From NCBI RefSeq assembly GCF_025989125.1, contig NZ_JAPDNR010000001.1, forward strand, positions 7,552,087 to 7,616,086: a stretch of 64,000 bases of DNA, written 5' to 3'. The notes under the pieces were generated by a model. The model saw nothing but the letters and a program-made list of their open reading frames with translations, searched no databases and was not told the DNA's origin. The DNA is from Chitinophaga nivalis. GTDB taxonomy: Bacteria > Bacteroidota > Bacteroidia > Chitinophagales > Chitinophagaceae. Numbering within the stretch: the stretch's first letter is position 1; the number at the start of each line of letters is the position of its first letter. Shown here piece after piece: positions 52,227 to 62,087 of this stretch. A program made the position numbers and the translations under genes.

Positions 52227-53264
52227 ATGAAACAGGAATGGTATCGTCATAAAGCATTTATCATCTTTGCCCATTTGTTTGTATGGGTATTGCTTTATGT
52301 ACTGCCTTTACTTTTAAGTCCTGCCTATGGTAAGCAGGCCGCAAGGGATCCCGGCGAAAAACAAATCTGGAACTTTTATTTCAGCCTGCATTATTGTATA
52401 CTGATAGGACTGTTTTACCTGAACGCCGGTTACCTCATTCCGCAACTGATCAATAAAAAAAAGTATACTACCTATTTCATATCGCTCTTAGTGATTTTTA
52501 CCACCTTCTGTTGCCTGCGTTACGGATATGAAAAAATCTTCTTACCTCATCGCCGGATAGACATCAAACCCGCCATCCTATATACTTTTCTGACAACGCT
52601 CTTCAATGTTTCCAGCAGTACGGCCTATCAGATGATCCGGGACAAAATCAGCGCCGAAAGAAACAGCAACGTCCGGGAAAATGAAAACCTGAAAACAGAA
52701 TTATCACTTCTCCGCTCACAGGTAAGTCCGCACTTTATGTTTAATGTGCTGAACAATATGGTATCGCTTGCCCGTAAAAAATCAGACCTGCTGGAACCTT
52801 CGCTGATAAAGCTGTCATCGCTGATGCGTTACATGTTGTACGAAACAGATGGGGATAAAGTACCGCTCGAAAAAGAGACGGAATATCTGCAGAGCTACAT
52901 AGATTTGCAACAGCAACGCTTTGGAAAAAATGTGGCGATACAAGTCTCTATGTTACTACCGGAACAGTATTATGAAATTGAACCCATGCTACTGATCCCT
53001 TTTGTGGAAAATGCATTCAAACATGGTACCGGCCTTATTACAGACGCGCAAATTACGATCCATCTGTATACAACAAAAAATCAATTATTCTTTTCTGTAC
53101 GCAATAAATTCAACAATAACGGTGAAATAAAAGATAAAACCAGTGGCATCGGCCTTACAAACGTCAAAAGGCGTTTAAACCTGTTATATGGAGATGACCA
53201 TGTTTTACAGATTAACCGGAAAGCCCCCTGGTTTGCAGTGTCCCTCACACTTAACCTACATTGA
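52227..53264 (+). CDS. LytS/YehU-type sensor histidine kinase
   Basis: The 345-residue protein has four predicted membrane segments in the first 135 residues, a short coiled region (about 138-162), and a HisKA-type domain with the phospho-acceptor H169 in SQVSPHFMFNVLNN. A HATPase_c domain follows (about 245-345: PFVENAFKHG and GIGLTNVKRRL). It senses an unknown signal at the inner membrane. The LytTR response-regulator gene starts two bases after its stop. The receptor gene that follows may be its target. Confidence 0.94.
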   Translation: MKQEWYRHKAFIIFAHLFVWVLLYVLPLLLSPAYGKQAARDPGEKQIWNFYFSLHYCILIGLFYLNAGYLIPQLINKKKYTTYFISLLVIFTTFCCLRYGYEKIFLPHRRIDIKPAILYTFLTTLFNVSSSTAYQMIRDKISAERNSNVRENENLKTELSLLRSQVSPHFMFNVLNNMVSLARKKSDLLEPSLIKLSSLMRYMLYETDGDKVPLEKETEYLQSYIDLQQQRFGKNVAIQVSMLLPEQYYEIEPMLLIPFVENAFKHGTGLITDAQITIHLYTTKNQLFFSVRNKFNNNGEIKDKTSGIGLTNVKRRLNLLYGDDHVLQINRKAPWFAVSLTLNLH

Positions 53265-53266
53265 TC

Positions 53267-53977
53267 ATGAAATGTATAGCCATTGATGACGAACCCTTAG
53301 CATTGGATCTGCTGGAAGACAATATCAGCAGAATACCCTATCTGCAACTGGCAGCCCGTTGCCACAATGCTTTTGATGCATTGGAAACCATCCAGCAACA
53401 ATCCATTGATCTTATTTTTCTCGACATTCAGATGCCCGGATTAACCGGTTTACAATTGCTGCAATGTGTGCCTAACAAACCGTTGGTCATCCTGATTACT
53501 GCCTATGAAAAATATGCACTGGATGGCTACAACCTGGATGTAACCGACTATCTCGTCAAACCCGTGGCAGAAGAACGTTTCGCAAAAGCCTGCCATAAAG
53601 CCCTCCAACGCCATCAGGTTAAGACAGGCAATAAACCCATCAGAGAACAACCCGACTTCTTTTTTGTTAATGTAGAATATAGCCTGGTAAAAATTATTTT
53701 CAGTGATATATGCTGGATTGAAGGACTCAAAGATTATGTTAAAATACATTTGTTCAGTGACCAGCAACCATTGATTACCCGGATGAGTATTAAAAGTCTG
53801 GAAGCCCAGTTGCCCACAGCCGGATTTATACGTATTCATAAATCCTACATGGTGGCTATCGCCGCTATTACCGCTATCCGCAGGAACTGCGTCTTTGTTG
53901 CAGAACAGGAATTACCAATAGGAGATACCTATCGGGATATACTTTATATGCTCGCCGGAAAAACTAATCTTTTATAA
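53267..53977 (+). CDS. LytTR-family response regulator
   Basis: The start was set at the ATG at 53267; a TTG at 53261 is less likely. The 236-residue protein has a CheY-like receiver domain (residues 1-118) with the phospho-acceptor D53 (LIFLDIQMPG) and K103 in YLVKPV. A LytTR DNA-binding domain follows (about 135-232: ICWIEGLKDYVKIHL, then GFIRIHKSYMVAI). It is paired with the histidine kinase gene and probably activates nearby genes, possibly the outer-membrane receptor downstream. Confidence 0.94.
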   Translation: MKCIAIDDEPLALDLLEDNISRIPYLQLAARCHNAFDALETIQQQSIDLIFLDIQMPGLTGLQLLQCVPNKPLVILITAYEKYALDGYNLDVTDYLVKPVAEERFAKACHKALQRHQVKTGNKPIREQPDFFFVNVEYSLVKIIFSDICWIEGLKDYVKIHLFSDQQPLITRMSIKSLEAQLPTAGFIRIHKSYMVAIAAITAIRRNCVFVAEQELPIGDTYRDILYMLAGKTNLL

Positions 53978-54043
53978 ACGGCTTTTCGTAGTTATAATTG
54001 AGCGACTCATCTCATTTGCTTATTACCTGAAACGCCGGCCTCC

Positions 54044-54051
54044 TATTTTTG
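54044..54051 (+). promoter_or_regulatory. Bacteroidota-type -7 element for the beta-barrel receptor gene
   Basis: TATTTTTG is an exact TAnnTTTG match 21 bases before the start codon at 54073. A TTTG at 54015-54018 is 25 bases further upstream, longer than the usual spacing. Confidence 0.45.
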
Positions 54052-54072
54052 TGTTTCCAGAATAAACACAAC

Positions 54073-56619
54073 ATGCAAAAGATCTGCTTAACAATTACCT
54101 TATTTCTGTTATCGTGGCATATACAAGCACAACCTCCGGTCATGATGGGCATGCCGCCTGGCAATAACGGACACATATACGGAAAAGTCGTTGACCCCGA
54201 CGGCAAATCAGTTAGCAATGCTTCCGTTATTGTCCTGCAAAACCGCCTGGACACCCTCACTAAAAAAAACAAGGAAATACTGCTTAAAGGTGTACTCACT
54301 GCCGGCAATGGTGAATTCAGCATCGATGAACTTCCCGGCGGCGGACCACTCCGGTTAAGGATCAGCGCCACCGGATTCAATACCTACGATCAACAGATAA
54401 CCTTCCCTCCTTTTGACAAAGATCTTGGAAAAATTAAACTGACTGCCGCCAGTACCCAACTGAAAGGTGTAACGGTAACCGCTACCAAGCCCGCTCTACA
54501 GCTGGATATAGACAAAAAGGTATTCAATGTGGAAAAGAACCTCGTCAGTGCAGGCGGTACCGCCGTAGATGTCATGAAAAACGTTCCTTCTGTTAACGTA
54601 GACATTGACGGTAATGTGAGTCTGCGCAACAGCACGCCACAATTGTACATAGACGGACGTCCAACCACGCTGACCCTCGACCAGATTCCTGCAGATGCCA
54701 TTGAAAGCGTGGAAGTAATTACCAACCCCTCTGCCAGATACGACGCATCGGGTGGTAATGCGGGCATCCTGAACATCATATTGAAAAAGAACCGTAAAAC
54801 CGGCTATAATGGCAATGTACGTGCAGGTGTGGATAAACGCGGCGCGCTGAATGGTGGCGGCGATTTTAACCTCCGCCAGGGTAAAATAAATATTGCGGCC
54901 TCCGTGATGGGGAATCAGATAAAAAGTCGCACTACCGGCACTACGGAACGCAATAATTTCGCCGATAATCCTGTGACCAACATCTTTCAATCCAACAACA
55001 ACCGGAATAACGCCGGCTTTTTATTTGGCAAACTGGGCGTGGATTATTTTATTACCAACCGCACCACCCTCTCTCTTTCCGGCGTGAAGGTACATGGCAA
55101 AGTACGGCCCGAAGAAACCATTGATATCAATACAGATACCCTGTACAAACAGGGCATCCGCAACAGCAGCAGTCAACGCAATTTTATCGGTGATATGGGT
55201 TTCAATGCCAATGGTGTAGTGCTTGGCATGAAACACCTGTTTCCAAGAGAAGGAGAAGAACTGACAACAGACTTCAACTACTTTGATGGTACCGGCACCA
55301 CCCACTCCGATTACACAACCTATTATTTCAACAAGGATAACACGCCGCCTCATACCGCGCTGCAACAGATGCTGGGTGAAAACAATATCCGTTTTACCAC
55401 CATTCAGGCAGACTACATCCGGCCTTTTACCAATAAGATGAAACTGGAAACAGGGTTACGGGCTGCTATACGTAACACCAGGAGTGATTTCAATACGTAT
55501 AACTATGACGCCTCTACGCAGCAATATGTACGGATACCCGGCGCCTCCAGTAACTATAAAAATACGGATGAAGTATATGCAGCTTATGCCAGCCTCTCAC
55601 AAACCATCGGTAATTTCGGCTATAAAGCAGGCCTGCGGGCCGAAAGCTCCCGATACCGCGGCGATCTGCTGAACACCGGCGAACATTTTAAAAACAACTA
55701 TCCTATCAGTCTGTTTCCTTCTTTGTTTTTAAGCCAGAAATTCAAACATGATCAGGAGCTGCAATTAAGCTATACCCGCCGGATCAACCGGCCTACCTTT
55801 TTCCAGCTGGTGCCCTTTACGGATTCTACGGACAAACTCAATATCACCAAAGGAAATCCCAATCTGATACCGGAGTTCACCAATTCTATTGAATTATCCT
55901 ATCAGAAAGTACTGCAAGGCAAACATACTTTTCTGGGTTCCATCTATTACAAACATACCAACGACCTGATCACCGGCTATATTTCCAAAGAAATCAATCC
56001 GGTGAACGGACAGGAAGTACTGATCAACACTTATATCAACGCCAATTCCAGCTATACGATGGGCGCAGAACTAACCACCATGAATACTTTCACAAAATGG
56101 TGGAGTATTACCTCCAATATCAATCTGTATAATTCGCAAATCAATGTGGATAATGTACAGCAGGCGTCTCAGGCGGCCATGTGGAGCTGGTTCGGGAAGT
56201 TAAACAATACGTTCCGGCTGCCCGCTGGTATTGAATTACAGCTTTCAGCGATGTATCAATCGAAAACCAATCTGCCGGCCACGGAAAACAAAGGGCCCAA
56301 TGGCGCCCCGCTCATGCAGGCCCAAAGCTCCTCTCAGGGTTATATCGCTTCCTTTTATGCCGTAGATGCCGCCATCAGAAAAACCTTCCTGAAAGACAAT
56401 GCCGCTTCGGTGACGCTATCGTTTAATGATATCTTCCGGAGCCGCCGATCCAAACAATATGCGGAAAGCGCCTATTTTACACAAACCTTTGACCGGCTGC
56501 GGGATCCACAGATGATCCGGCTCAACTTCAGTTACCGGTTTGGTAAAACGGATGCCAGTCTTTTCAAAAGGAAAAACATGGGGGCAGGTATGCAGGGTAT
56601 GTCGGAAGTGATGCAGTAA
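54073..56619 (+). CDS. TonB-dependent outer-membrane beta-barrel protein (OMP_b-brl_3 type)
   Basis: The start was set at the ATG at 54073, which opens a signal peptide (MQKICLTITLFLLSWHIQAQ). The 848-residue protein has a methionine/proline-rich patch (VMMGMPPGNNG), a CarboxypepD_reg-like domain (about residues 33-125), a TonB plug-like part with PSARYDASGGNAGILNIILKK (about 220-240), and an outer-membrane barrel to the end. It lacks the SusC signatures and has no SusD partner. The final residues contain GAGMQGMSEVMQ. It lies downstream of a LytS/LytTR system and may be its target. Substrate unknown. Confidence 0.9.
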   Translation: MQKICLTITLFLLSWHIQAQPPVMMGMPPGNNGHIYGKVVDPDGKSVSNASVIVLQNRLDTLTKKNKEILLKGVLTAGNGEFSIDELPGGGPLRLRISATGFNTYDQQITFPPFDKDLGKIKLTAASTQLKGVTVTATKPALQLDIDKKVFNVEKNLVSAGGTAVDVMKNVPSVNVDIDGNVSLRNSTPQLYIDGRPTTLTLDQIPADAIESVEVITNPSARYDASGGNAGILNIILKKNRKTGYNGNVRAGVDKRGALNGGGDFNLRQGKINIAASVMGNQIKSRTTGTTERNNFADNPVTNIFQSNNNRNNAGFLFGKLGVDYFITNRTTLSLSGVKVHGKVRPEETIDINTDTLYKQGIRNSSSQRNFIGDMGFNANGVVLGMKHLFPREGEELTTDFNYFDGTGTTHSDYTTYYFNKDNTPPHTALQQMLGENNIRFTTIQADYIRPFTNKMKLETGLRAAIRNTRSDFNTYNYDASTQQYVRIPGASSNYKNTDEVYAAYASLSQTIGNFGYKAGLRAESSRYRGDLLNTGEHFKNNYPISLFPSLFLSQKFKHDQELQLSYTRRINRPTFFQLVPFTDSTDKLNITKGNPNLIPEFTNSIELSYQKVLQGKHTFLGSIYYKHTNDLITGYISKEINPVNGQEVLINTYINANSSYTMGAELTTMNTFTKWWSITSNINLYNSQINVDNVQQASQAAMWSWFGKLNNTFRLPAGIELQLSAMYQSKTNLPATENKGPNGAPLMQAQSSSQGYIASFYAVDAAIRKTFLKDNAASVTLSFNDIFRSRRSKQYAESAYFTQTFDRLRDPQMIRLNFSYRFGKTDASLFKRKNMGAGMQGMSEVMQ

Positions 56620-56631
56620 CCATTTTCAGCC

Positions 56632-56680
56632 ATTACACACGCTGCCGGAAAACATCCTTCCGGAAGCGTGTGTAATTTTT
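56632..56680. terminator. Strong intrinsic terminator after the receptor gene
   Basis: ATTACACACGCT pairs with AGCGTGTGTAAT, with an inner stem CCGGAA/TTCCGG, and is followed by TTTTT on the plus strand. It separates the receptor from the convergent phosphoesterase gene and overlaps that gene's last codon region. Confidence 0.9.
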
Positions 56681-57410
56681 ATTGGTTTCTGCCCTTTTCG
56701 TGTGGGTACAATGTCTGTACGGTATCGCTTTGCCACACTTCTTTGGAAGCGATATCCATGGCAGACAGTTTTCCGGTAAAGGCAGCTCCGGTATCTACAT
56801 TATACACATTACAGGCCTTCATAGGCAGGTATTCATCATAATTGAGGGTCGGCGTATGGCCAATAAATATCTCTTCAAACTGCCGCAATCTTTTGGGATA
56901 CAGGGCCGAATCCCGCTCTATACGTTTATCCATGGCCAGTGCCATTTCCCATAATGTACGGTCCCAATAGGTCATTGCTTCAAAACGCTCATGGGCAGGG
57001 CCATGCATGGAAGTAAAGCCGGCATGTATAAACAGTCTGTTTTGCGCATCAATGTGGTAATTCCGCATATCATAAAAAAAAGCGTAGTGCTGTTTTTTTG
57101 CGGCTTCCGATAAAGGGGTATAACTGGCGATAGTAGCCTTGCCACCATGTATCAACCAGGAAGGATCCGGGCTGGCACCATTCATCCACGCCTGACACCA
57201 GGCATCATGGTTGCCACGGAGAAAAATACAGGGGTGCTGCTGTGCCAGTTCCATCAGGTACGCAATGACTCCTGCAGATTCTGACCAGCCATCTACATAA
57301 TCCCCTAAAAATATCAGCTGGTCTTCTTTTGCAGGCGCTACTCTTCCGATCAGTTGTTGCAATGCTTTGAGGGCACCGTGTATATCACCAATAACGTAGG
57401 TTGATGGCAT
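56679..57410 (-). CDS. Metallophosphoesterase (PPP-type, Ser/Thr phosphatase-like)
   Basis: The 243-residue protein has the five calcineurin-type metal motifs in order: GDIHG (residues 8-12), GDYVDGW, GNHDAW, then histidines in the LFIHAGF and FIGHTPT blocks. This fits bacterial serine/threonine or diadenosine-tetraphosphate phosphatases with two metal ions. There is no signal peptide. It ends convergently at the strong terminator of the receptor gene. The next minus-strand gene upstream is a Nudix-type regulator, 163 bases away. Confidence 0.92.
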   Translation of the reverse strand: MPSTYVIGDIHGALKALQQLIGRVAPAKEDQLIFLGDYVDGWSESAGVIAYLMELAQQHPCIFLRGNHDAWCQAWMNGASPDPSWLIHGGKATIASYTPLSEAAKKQHYAFFYDMRNYHIDAQNRLFIHAGFTSMHGPAHERFEAMTYWDRTLWEMALAMDKRIERDSALYPKRLRQFEEIFIGHTPTLNYDEYLPMKACNVYNVDTGAAFTGKLSAMDIASKEVWQSDTVQTLYPHEKGRNQ

Positions 57411-57573
57411 GTGTTGCTATGTTTGTAAGATCCGTACGATGTATGCTTTTGCTGTCTGCAGATACGGGTACCTGCAGGCTATCGGGGAATAAAGGTAATA
57501 CATGTCTTCTTCCCGAAAAACGGGCTATGCCTGTTTTTACAAATATTTCATCACCGGATATATGGGGAAAGCC

Positions 57574-58275
57574 TTATTCAGCCGGGATACTGATCTGAAA
57601 GCTATGTTTCTTTAATTGTTTATTAAACCGGTATAGCTCCGGGTGGCGGTTCTTCAACCCTTCTCTTTTCATGCCCGTGTTAATTACATAGGCAGCATCC
57701 AGTATCTTACGCCGGAAATTACGCCGGTCAATCGTGATATGCAGGATACATTCGTATAATTCGTGGAGTTCCGTAATGGTAAACAACTCATCCAGCAGCT
57801 CAAACCCCACCGGATCGTACTGGATCTTTGACTGCAGCCGCTGCAGGGCCAGCTGAAAAATGGATTTGTGGTCAAATCCCATAGCCGGCAGCTTGCGTAC
57901 ATTAAACCATTTTACATCATTGGCCATACTCCCGGCTACCACCTGAAATTTAGCCGGATTAATCAACGCATAGTATCCCACTGCAATTACCCTGCCCCGG
58001 GGATCGCGGTTCAGTGCATCAAAAGAATAGAGCTGCTCCACGAAAACCCCATCCATACCCAGTTTGGTACGCAGGATGCGGGAACAGGTATCCAGAAAGG
58101 TTTCGTCCATCTGGAGGAAACCACCCGGGAGGGTCCAGCAATCCTTAAACGGTTCTTCCTTCCGGTTCAGCAGCAATACCGAGAGCGTATTATCATGATA
58201 GCCAAATACCACCAGATCTACTGCCAGGGAAGGATTTTGGTATTCATGAAAAGCTTTTTGATTTGTTTGCGTCAT
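57574..58275 (-). CDS. Nudix-domain regulator (NrtR/AraR-like), probably non-catalytic
   Basis: The 233-residue protein has a Nudix fold (about residues 15-150) and a winged helix-turn-helix at the C-terminus (about 160-225; RNFRRKIL is typical of the NrtR-type group). The Nudix box reads GGFLQMDETFLDTCSRILRT, so the catalytic REUXEE core is lost (RILRTK). This points to a ligand-sensing regulator rather than a hydrolase. Bacteroidota relatives sense ADP-ribose or arabinose. The target here is unknown. The gene lies downstream of a TonB receptor gene's terminator. Confidence 0.82.
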   Translation of the reverse strand: MTQTNQKAFHEYQNPSLAVDLVVFGYHDNTLSVLLLNRKEEPFKDCWTLPGGFLQMDETFLDTCSRILRTKLGMDGVFVEQLYSFDALNRDPRGRVIAVGYYALINPAKFQVVAGSMANDVKWFNVRKLPAMGFDHKSIFQLALQRLQSKIQYDPVGFELLDELFTITELHELYECILHITIDRRNFRRKILDAAYVINTGMKREGLKNRHPELYRFNKQLKKHSFQISIPAE

Positions 58276-58357
58276 ATTAACATGAAGGAACTACATTTTC
58301 GTTACATGACCAATTTTTTTGTAGGTACCGGGGAGATGATTATGCCGGAAAACACAC

Positions 58358-58388
58358 GTCCCGCAAGCAGTATTCCGGCTTGCGGGAC
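58358..58388 (-). terminator. Hairpin after the urease-linked TonB receptor gene
   Basis: GTCCCGCAAGC pairs perfectly with GCTTGCGGGAC around a nine-base loop. On the minus strand it is followed by GUGUGUUUUCC, so the U run is weak. It lies ten bases after the receptor stop. Confidence 0.7.
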
Positions 58389-58397
58389 ATGATTAGC

Positions 58398-60446
58398 TCA
58401 AAACTTAACCGCTACGCCGGCTTTCAGGTAGAAAGGCATGCCCGGTGTAAAACAAAGCTCTGAAACAGGCGCCTGCTCATTGCGCAAACGGGTGGTTGTT
58501 TCAAACTGCGCTTCGTTCCAGTTCACATTAAACAGGTTCTGCGCCTGCACCGTAAACTCCCAGCGTTTTTGTGTGTAGGCCAAAGCCAGGTCATTCACAA
58601 AGTAACCTTTGGCAGTGACACTGTTGTCTTCAATGGCAGGTCTTTCTTTCATGTAGCGATAACGCAGGTTGGCAGAAAACCCTATGGGCAGCTTTACCGC
58701 GATACCGCCGGTACTGGTGAGTACTGGCGCCAGCGGAATATAGGCAGTAGCTTTCGGCTCATCCACAAACCGGCCATGTGCATAGTTAATGTCAGCATCT
58801 ACATACAGCCAGGACAGCGGCTGATAACGGATGCTCAGGTCTGCACCCATTCTTTTGGTTTTGCCGGAAGGTTCTACCACGGCTTCATCGCCTACATACA
58901 CAAATTCCTGTTGCAGATACAGGTACCACAACGCGGGCTGGATGATCAGATTCTTCGCCGGTTTCAGGATAACACCCAGGTCGCCGCCTACCGAATAAGG
59001 CAGGATATCTTTCCCCTGCTGCTGCATCACTACCCGCACATCATTGGAATGGAAACCCATCCCGGTTTTCAGATACCACTGCGCCACCGCGCTGGCAGTA
59101 TACACAAAGTTCAGCTTGGGACTTACCCGGGTGCCCTCCTGATCCTGTCCGGCAGGAATGGATTGCAGCTTATCGTGGTAATTAAAGATGAAATGATCGA
59201 TCCGTACAGCCGGGTTAATCATCCATTTGCCTTTCCGCCATTCTATTCCTGTGTAGGCCTGCAGGTTAGTTTCCATAGCCGTACCGTAAGCCTCCCGGTT
59301 CAAGAGGGAATCCCGCTGGTAAACATGATTCAGTTCGAGGTTGTGGATATCATCCAACCTAATCCCCGCACCACTTTGCCAGGTAATATTGCTGTGCGGC
59401 AGGTTAAAACGTTTGGTATAGGTATGATCAAATCCGTAAATACTGCGATCATCTTTTTGCTGTATTTCATCACCATATACCGGATCATGCAGGAAAAAGG
59501 TGAAATCGGAATACAGGTTAAACTTGTAACGGGAGTAATAGAAAAAACTCTGCCAGTCTTCCGTTTCATTGATCAGGCGCTTATAGGTCAGCGCAACATT
59601 GGAACGGGAGGTATTGCCTCCTTCTGTAGGATCAATAGATCCCCAGCGACTGATAATGCCATCTTTCACGGCTCTCTCCGGAATCTGTCCGGAGGCATTC
59701 CAGCCGGAAGTAAAGGTGGAAAACTGTATACCGATGTAATCCTTTTCATTCAGCCACTGGTTGTACTTTGCCAATACATTTACCCGGTTAAAGTTTTGCC
59801 GCACATCAAACGGGCCATTGGTATAATTATACTCCGTAGCGATGTAGGCATTTCGTTTACCGGCATCTTCATTACCCAACAGGTTAAACATCCCTACGGC
59901 GCGCATGGTGTTGAAAGCGCCGCCTTCCAGCTTCACCATATTATTACTGATATGGTTATACGTAGAGAAGTTTACATAACCAGCGGTATTCAGATCTCCT
60001 TTGTCTGCATAATAAGCGCCTTTCCCGAAATCAATTCCTTCAATGGTTTCCGGGATCAGAAAGTGGAGATCTGCATATCCCTGCCCATGCGCATGGGATA
60101 CAATATTCACCGGGATGCCGTCTGCACTGACATTGATATCGGTACCATGGTCACAGTCGAAGCCCCGCAGAAATATCTGCTCTGCTTTACCACCACCGGC
60201 ATGTTGTGCGATAAACAATCCTGGTACTTTACGTAACAGATCCTGCGCCGTATTCACCGGCGTCATTTTCAGATCTACGTGCATGATTTCTTTTTCAATA
60301 CGCGGCGCATTCACCACAATTTGCGTCAGGGGTGTTGTCATCACCCAGGTATGACTGGTATCCTCCGGTGGTGCTGCCTGTTGGGCAAAAGCCACAGAAC
60401 AGCCCACCAATCCGGCTCCCAGTAAAGCAAGTTTTTTATGCATCAT
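58398..60446 (-). CDS. TonB-dependent receptor linked to the urease locus
   Basis: The 682-residue protein has a signal peptide (ends near GCSVAFAQQ), a plug domain (about residues 45-170: NTAQDLLRKVPGLFIAQHAGG, IFLRGFDCDHGTDINVSADG) and a barrel to the end (PFYLKAGVAVKF). The plug contains HAHGQGYADLHFL and DCDHGTD, histidine-rich stretches that could help metal binding. It lacks the N-terminal CarboxypepD-like domain of SusC. It follows urea-channel, nickel-transporter and urease accessory genes on the same strand, so I infer an outer-membrane nickel chelate or urea-related uptake role. Confidence 0.88.
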   Translation of the reverse strand: MMHKKLALLGAGLVGCSVAFAQQAAPPEDTSHTWVMTTPLTQIVVNAPRIEKEIMHVDLKMTPVNTAQDLLRKVPGLFIAQHAGGGKAEQIFLRGFDCDHGTDINVSADGIPVNIVSHAHGQGYADLHFLIPETIEGIDFGKGAYYADKGDLNTAGYVNFSTYNHISNNMVKLEGGAFNTMRAVGMFNLLGNEDAGKRNAYIATEYNYTNGPFDVRQNFNRVNVLAKYNQWLNEKDYIGIQFSTFTSGWNASGQIPERAVKDGIISRWGSIDPTEGGNTSRSNVALTYKRLINETEDWQSFFYYSRYKFNLYSDFTFFLHDPVYGDEIQQKDDRSIYGFDHTYTKRFNLPHSNITWQSGAGIRLDDIHNLELNHVYQRDSLLNREAYGTAMETNLQAYTGIEWRKGKWMINPAVRIDHFIFNYHDKLQSIPAGQDQEGTRVSPKLNFVYTASAVAQWYLKTGMGFHSNDVRVVMQQQGKDILPYSVGGDLGVILKPAKNLIIQPALWYLYLQQEFVYVGDEAVVEPSGKTKRMGADLSIRYQPLSWLYVDADINYAHGRFVDEPKATAYIPLAPVLTSTGGIAVKLPIGFSANLRYRYMKERPAIEDNSVTAKGYFVNDLALAYTQKRWEFTVQAQNLFNVNWNEAQFETTTRLRNEQAPVSELCFTPGMPFYLKAGVAVKF

Positions 60447-60474
60447 CTCTTCTACTATTATTTTATAATTTGTA

Positions 60475-61338
60475 TTAAACCAGCCAGGATGCCGGCAACA
60501 GCCGTTTCACCAGCAACGTGATCCACGATGCGGCTACAAACGGAAAGGTTAACACCGATAAATTCATTTTCAGCAATTGTATATCTATCAACACTGAAAG
60601 CACGACCGACAACAGCACAAAAATGCCATCCCGCGGCTTATTGCCGGAGAAAGCGATGGCACACAACACGGCATTAAAGCTGAACAATCCCATGTGGATA
60701 TCCGGCACAGGTTCTGCAAACTGCAGGGAGATAAAGGCTCCCAGAATAGATCCCACTACGCCATACAAGGCTGCCACAGGGGCATTGATAAATACGGCGA
60801 TGAAAAATATCAGGCCGGCCAGCACGCTTCCCTGAAAAATCACTTCTCCGAAACCATGGGTAGATAAGGTAAAATCGTCATTCACCGGCAGGCTGGCCAC
60901 AATATCTGCGGAGTCTTTCACCACCCATACATGATGAAACAGGTATAAGCAGATCCAGGTTACGACAATGAAAGGGAACGTAAACCCAGGTATGTTCCAG
61001 GTAATGAGGCGATGCTGTAATACCGTGGCCAGTATAGCCCCCACAACAATAGCTACCCAGATAACTGCTACCGGCTGAAAATAAAAGGTAAGTGCTACGC
61101 CTACCAGGGTAGCGCTGAATCCGTATAAGCCGGCATTGATTGCTTCCGGATCATAACGCAGCAGCTTTGCCGTAAGTGTGCCGGTTACCACAGCCAGCAA
61201 GGCCCCCAGTCCCATAATGGTGGAGTCGTAAAAGATCCCCACCAGGAAAAGCAGGCCAGTCCAGGCGTTGCTTTGCAGCATGATCTGCCCTACCCCTCTC
61301 AGAAAAGAGGCGCCGGGAAATAAAGTCCGTTCATTCAT
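60475..61338 (-). CDS. Urea transporter (UT family)
   Basis: The 287-residue protein has about ten membrane segments in two repeated halves. Repeat signatures are NAGLYGFSATLVGVALTFYF and the matching second-half LFSFNAVLCAIAFSG. A long loop (about 130-160) lies between them. UT proteins form a urea-selective channel in the inner membrane. Its neighbours are a UreH-like nickel transporter gene and urease accessory genes upstream, and a TonB receptor gene downstream, so it supplies urea to cytoplasmic urease. Confidence 0.92.
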   Translation of the reverse strand: MNERTLFPGASFLRGVGQIMLQSNAWTGLLFLVGIFYDSTIMGLGALLAVVTGTLTAKLLRYDPEAINAGLYGFSATLVGVALTFYFQPVAVIWVAIVVGAILATVLQHRLITWNIPGFTFPFIVVTWICLYLFHHVWVVKDSADIVASLPVNDDFTLSTHGFGEVIFQGSVLAGLIFFIAVFINAPVAALYGVVGSILGAFISLQFAEPVPDIHMGLFSFNAVLCAIAFSGNKPRDGIFVLLSVVLSVLIDIQLLKMNLSVLTFPFVAASWITLLVKRLLPASWLV

Positions 61339-61375
61339 CTGTAAATATTTTAAACCAGTGCAGGAAGATGGCTGA

Positions 61376-62077
61376 TTACCATCCCAGGAATACCATACCG
61401 ATGCCGCACAGCGTAACTACTGCGCCACCAATGGCATGTACATAGCGTTCCAGTTTATCTGTTTTAATAATTGAATAACCATAACATCCTATCAGCACCA
61501 TCACCAACATCGTCAGCGTTGTAAATACGGCAAAGACACTGATCAGCAGCACTACTTCCAGTACGGAGCGATGCGCCCCGGAATAAAACAGCAGTGGTAC
61601 CAATGGTTCACTGGGCCCCATCACAAAAATGGCAAACAGGATCCACGGCGTTACTTTCACCCGTTGTTGCGGATACACTACTTCTCCGTGTTTATGTTCA
61701 TACACATAAATATCTCCACCTTCATATACATCAAAATGTTTGTGTGCTTTGTTCAGCCAGGCCTGGCGCAATCCCCACAACAGGTAAATCAATCCGAATG
61801 CCAGCAGACACCAGCCGGAAAGATTGCCTCTCACATCCTGGAACCAGGTTAATTTAGACAGCTGCCATCCCAGCAACACGCCTATCAGGCCAATTACCAC
61901 GGAGCTGAAAATATGTCCGAAGCCACAAAGGATGGTCCACAAAATAGTTTTGGACAACCGCCATTTTTTGGAGCGGGACAATACAATAAACGGCAGGTAA
62001 TGATCCGGCCCTGTTGCCGTATGCAAACAACTGATCGTTACGGCCGACAATAACAAGGTGGTTAATCCGATATCCAT
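61376..62077 (-). CDS. UreH-like nickel transporter (NicO-related)
   Basis: The 233-residue protein has about six membrane segments. Its first segment carries HTATGPDHYLP (residues 19-29), which resembles the metal-selective HxxxxDH-type motif of nickel/cobalt transporters with one extra residue. SGAHRSVLEVVLL and FVMGPSEPLVPLLFY are further matches to the UreH-type group. A cytoplasmic loop contains histidines (KAHKHFDVYEGGDIYVYEHKHGE is in the middle). Placement between ureD and the urea channel gene supports nickel delivery for urease. Confidence 0.82.
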   Translation of the reverse strand: MDIGLTTLLLSAVTISCLHTATGPDHYLPFIVLSRSKKWRLSKTILWTILCGFGHIFSSVVIGLIGVLLGWQLSKLTWFQDVRGNLSGWCLLAFGLIYLLWGLRQAWLNKAHKHFDVYEGGDIYVYEHKHGEVVYPQQRVKVTPWILFAIFVMGPSEPLVPLLFYSGAHRSVLEVVLLISVFAVFTTLTMLVMVLIGCYGYSIIKTDKLERYVHAIGGAVVTLCGIGMVFLGW

Positions 62078-62087
62078 ATTCCGCTAA

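Noticed and set aside
58569..60236. A 555-codon plus-strand open frame
   Set aside because: It lies wholly antisense to a TonB receptor gene with clear domains, has no recognisable motifs and reflects codon bias of the opposite strand.
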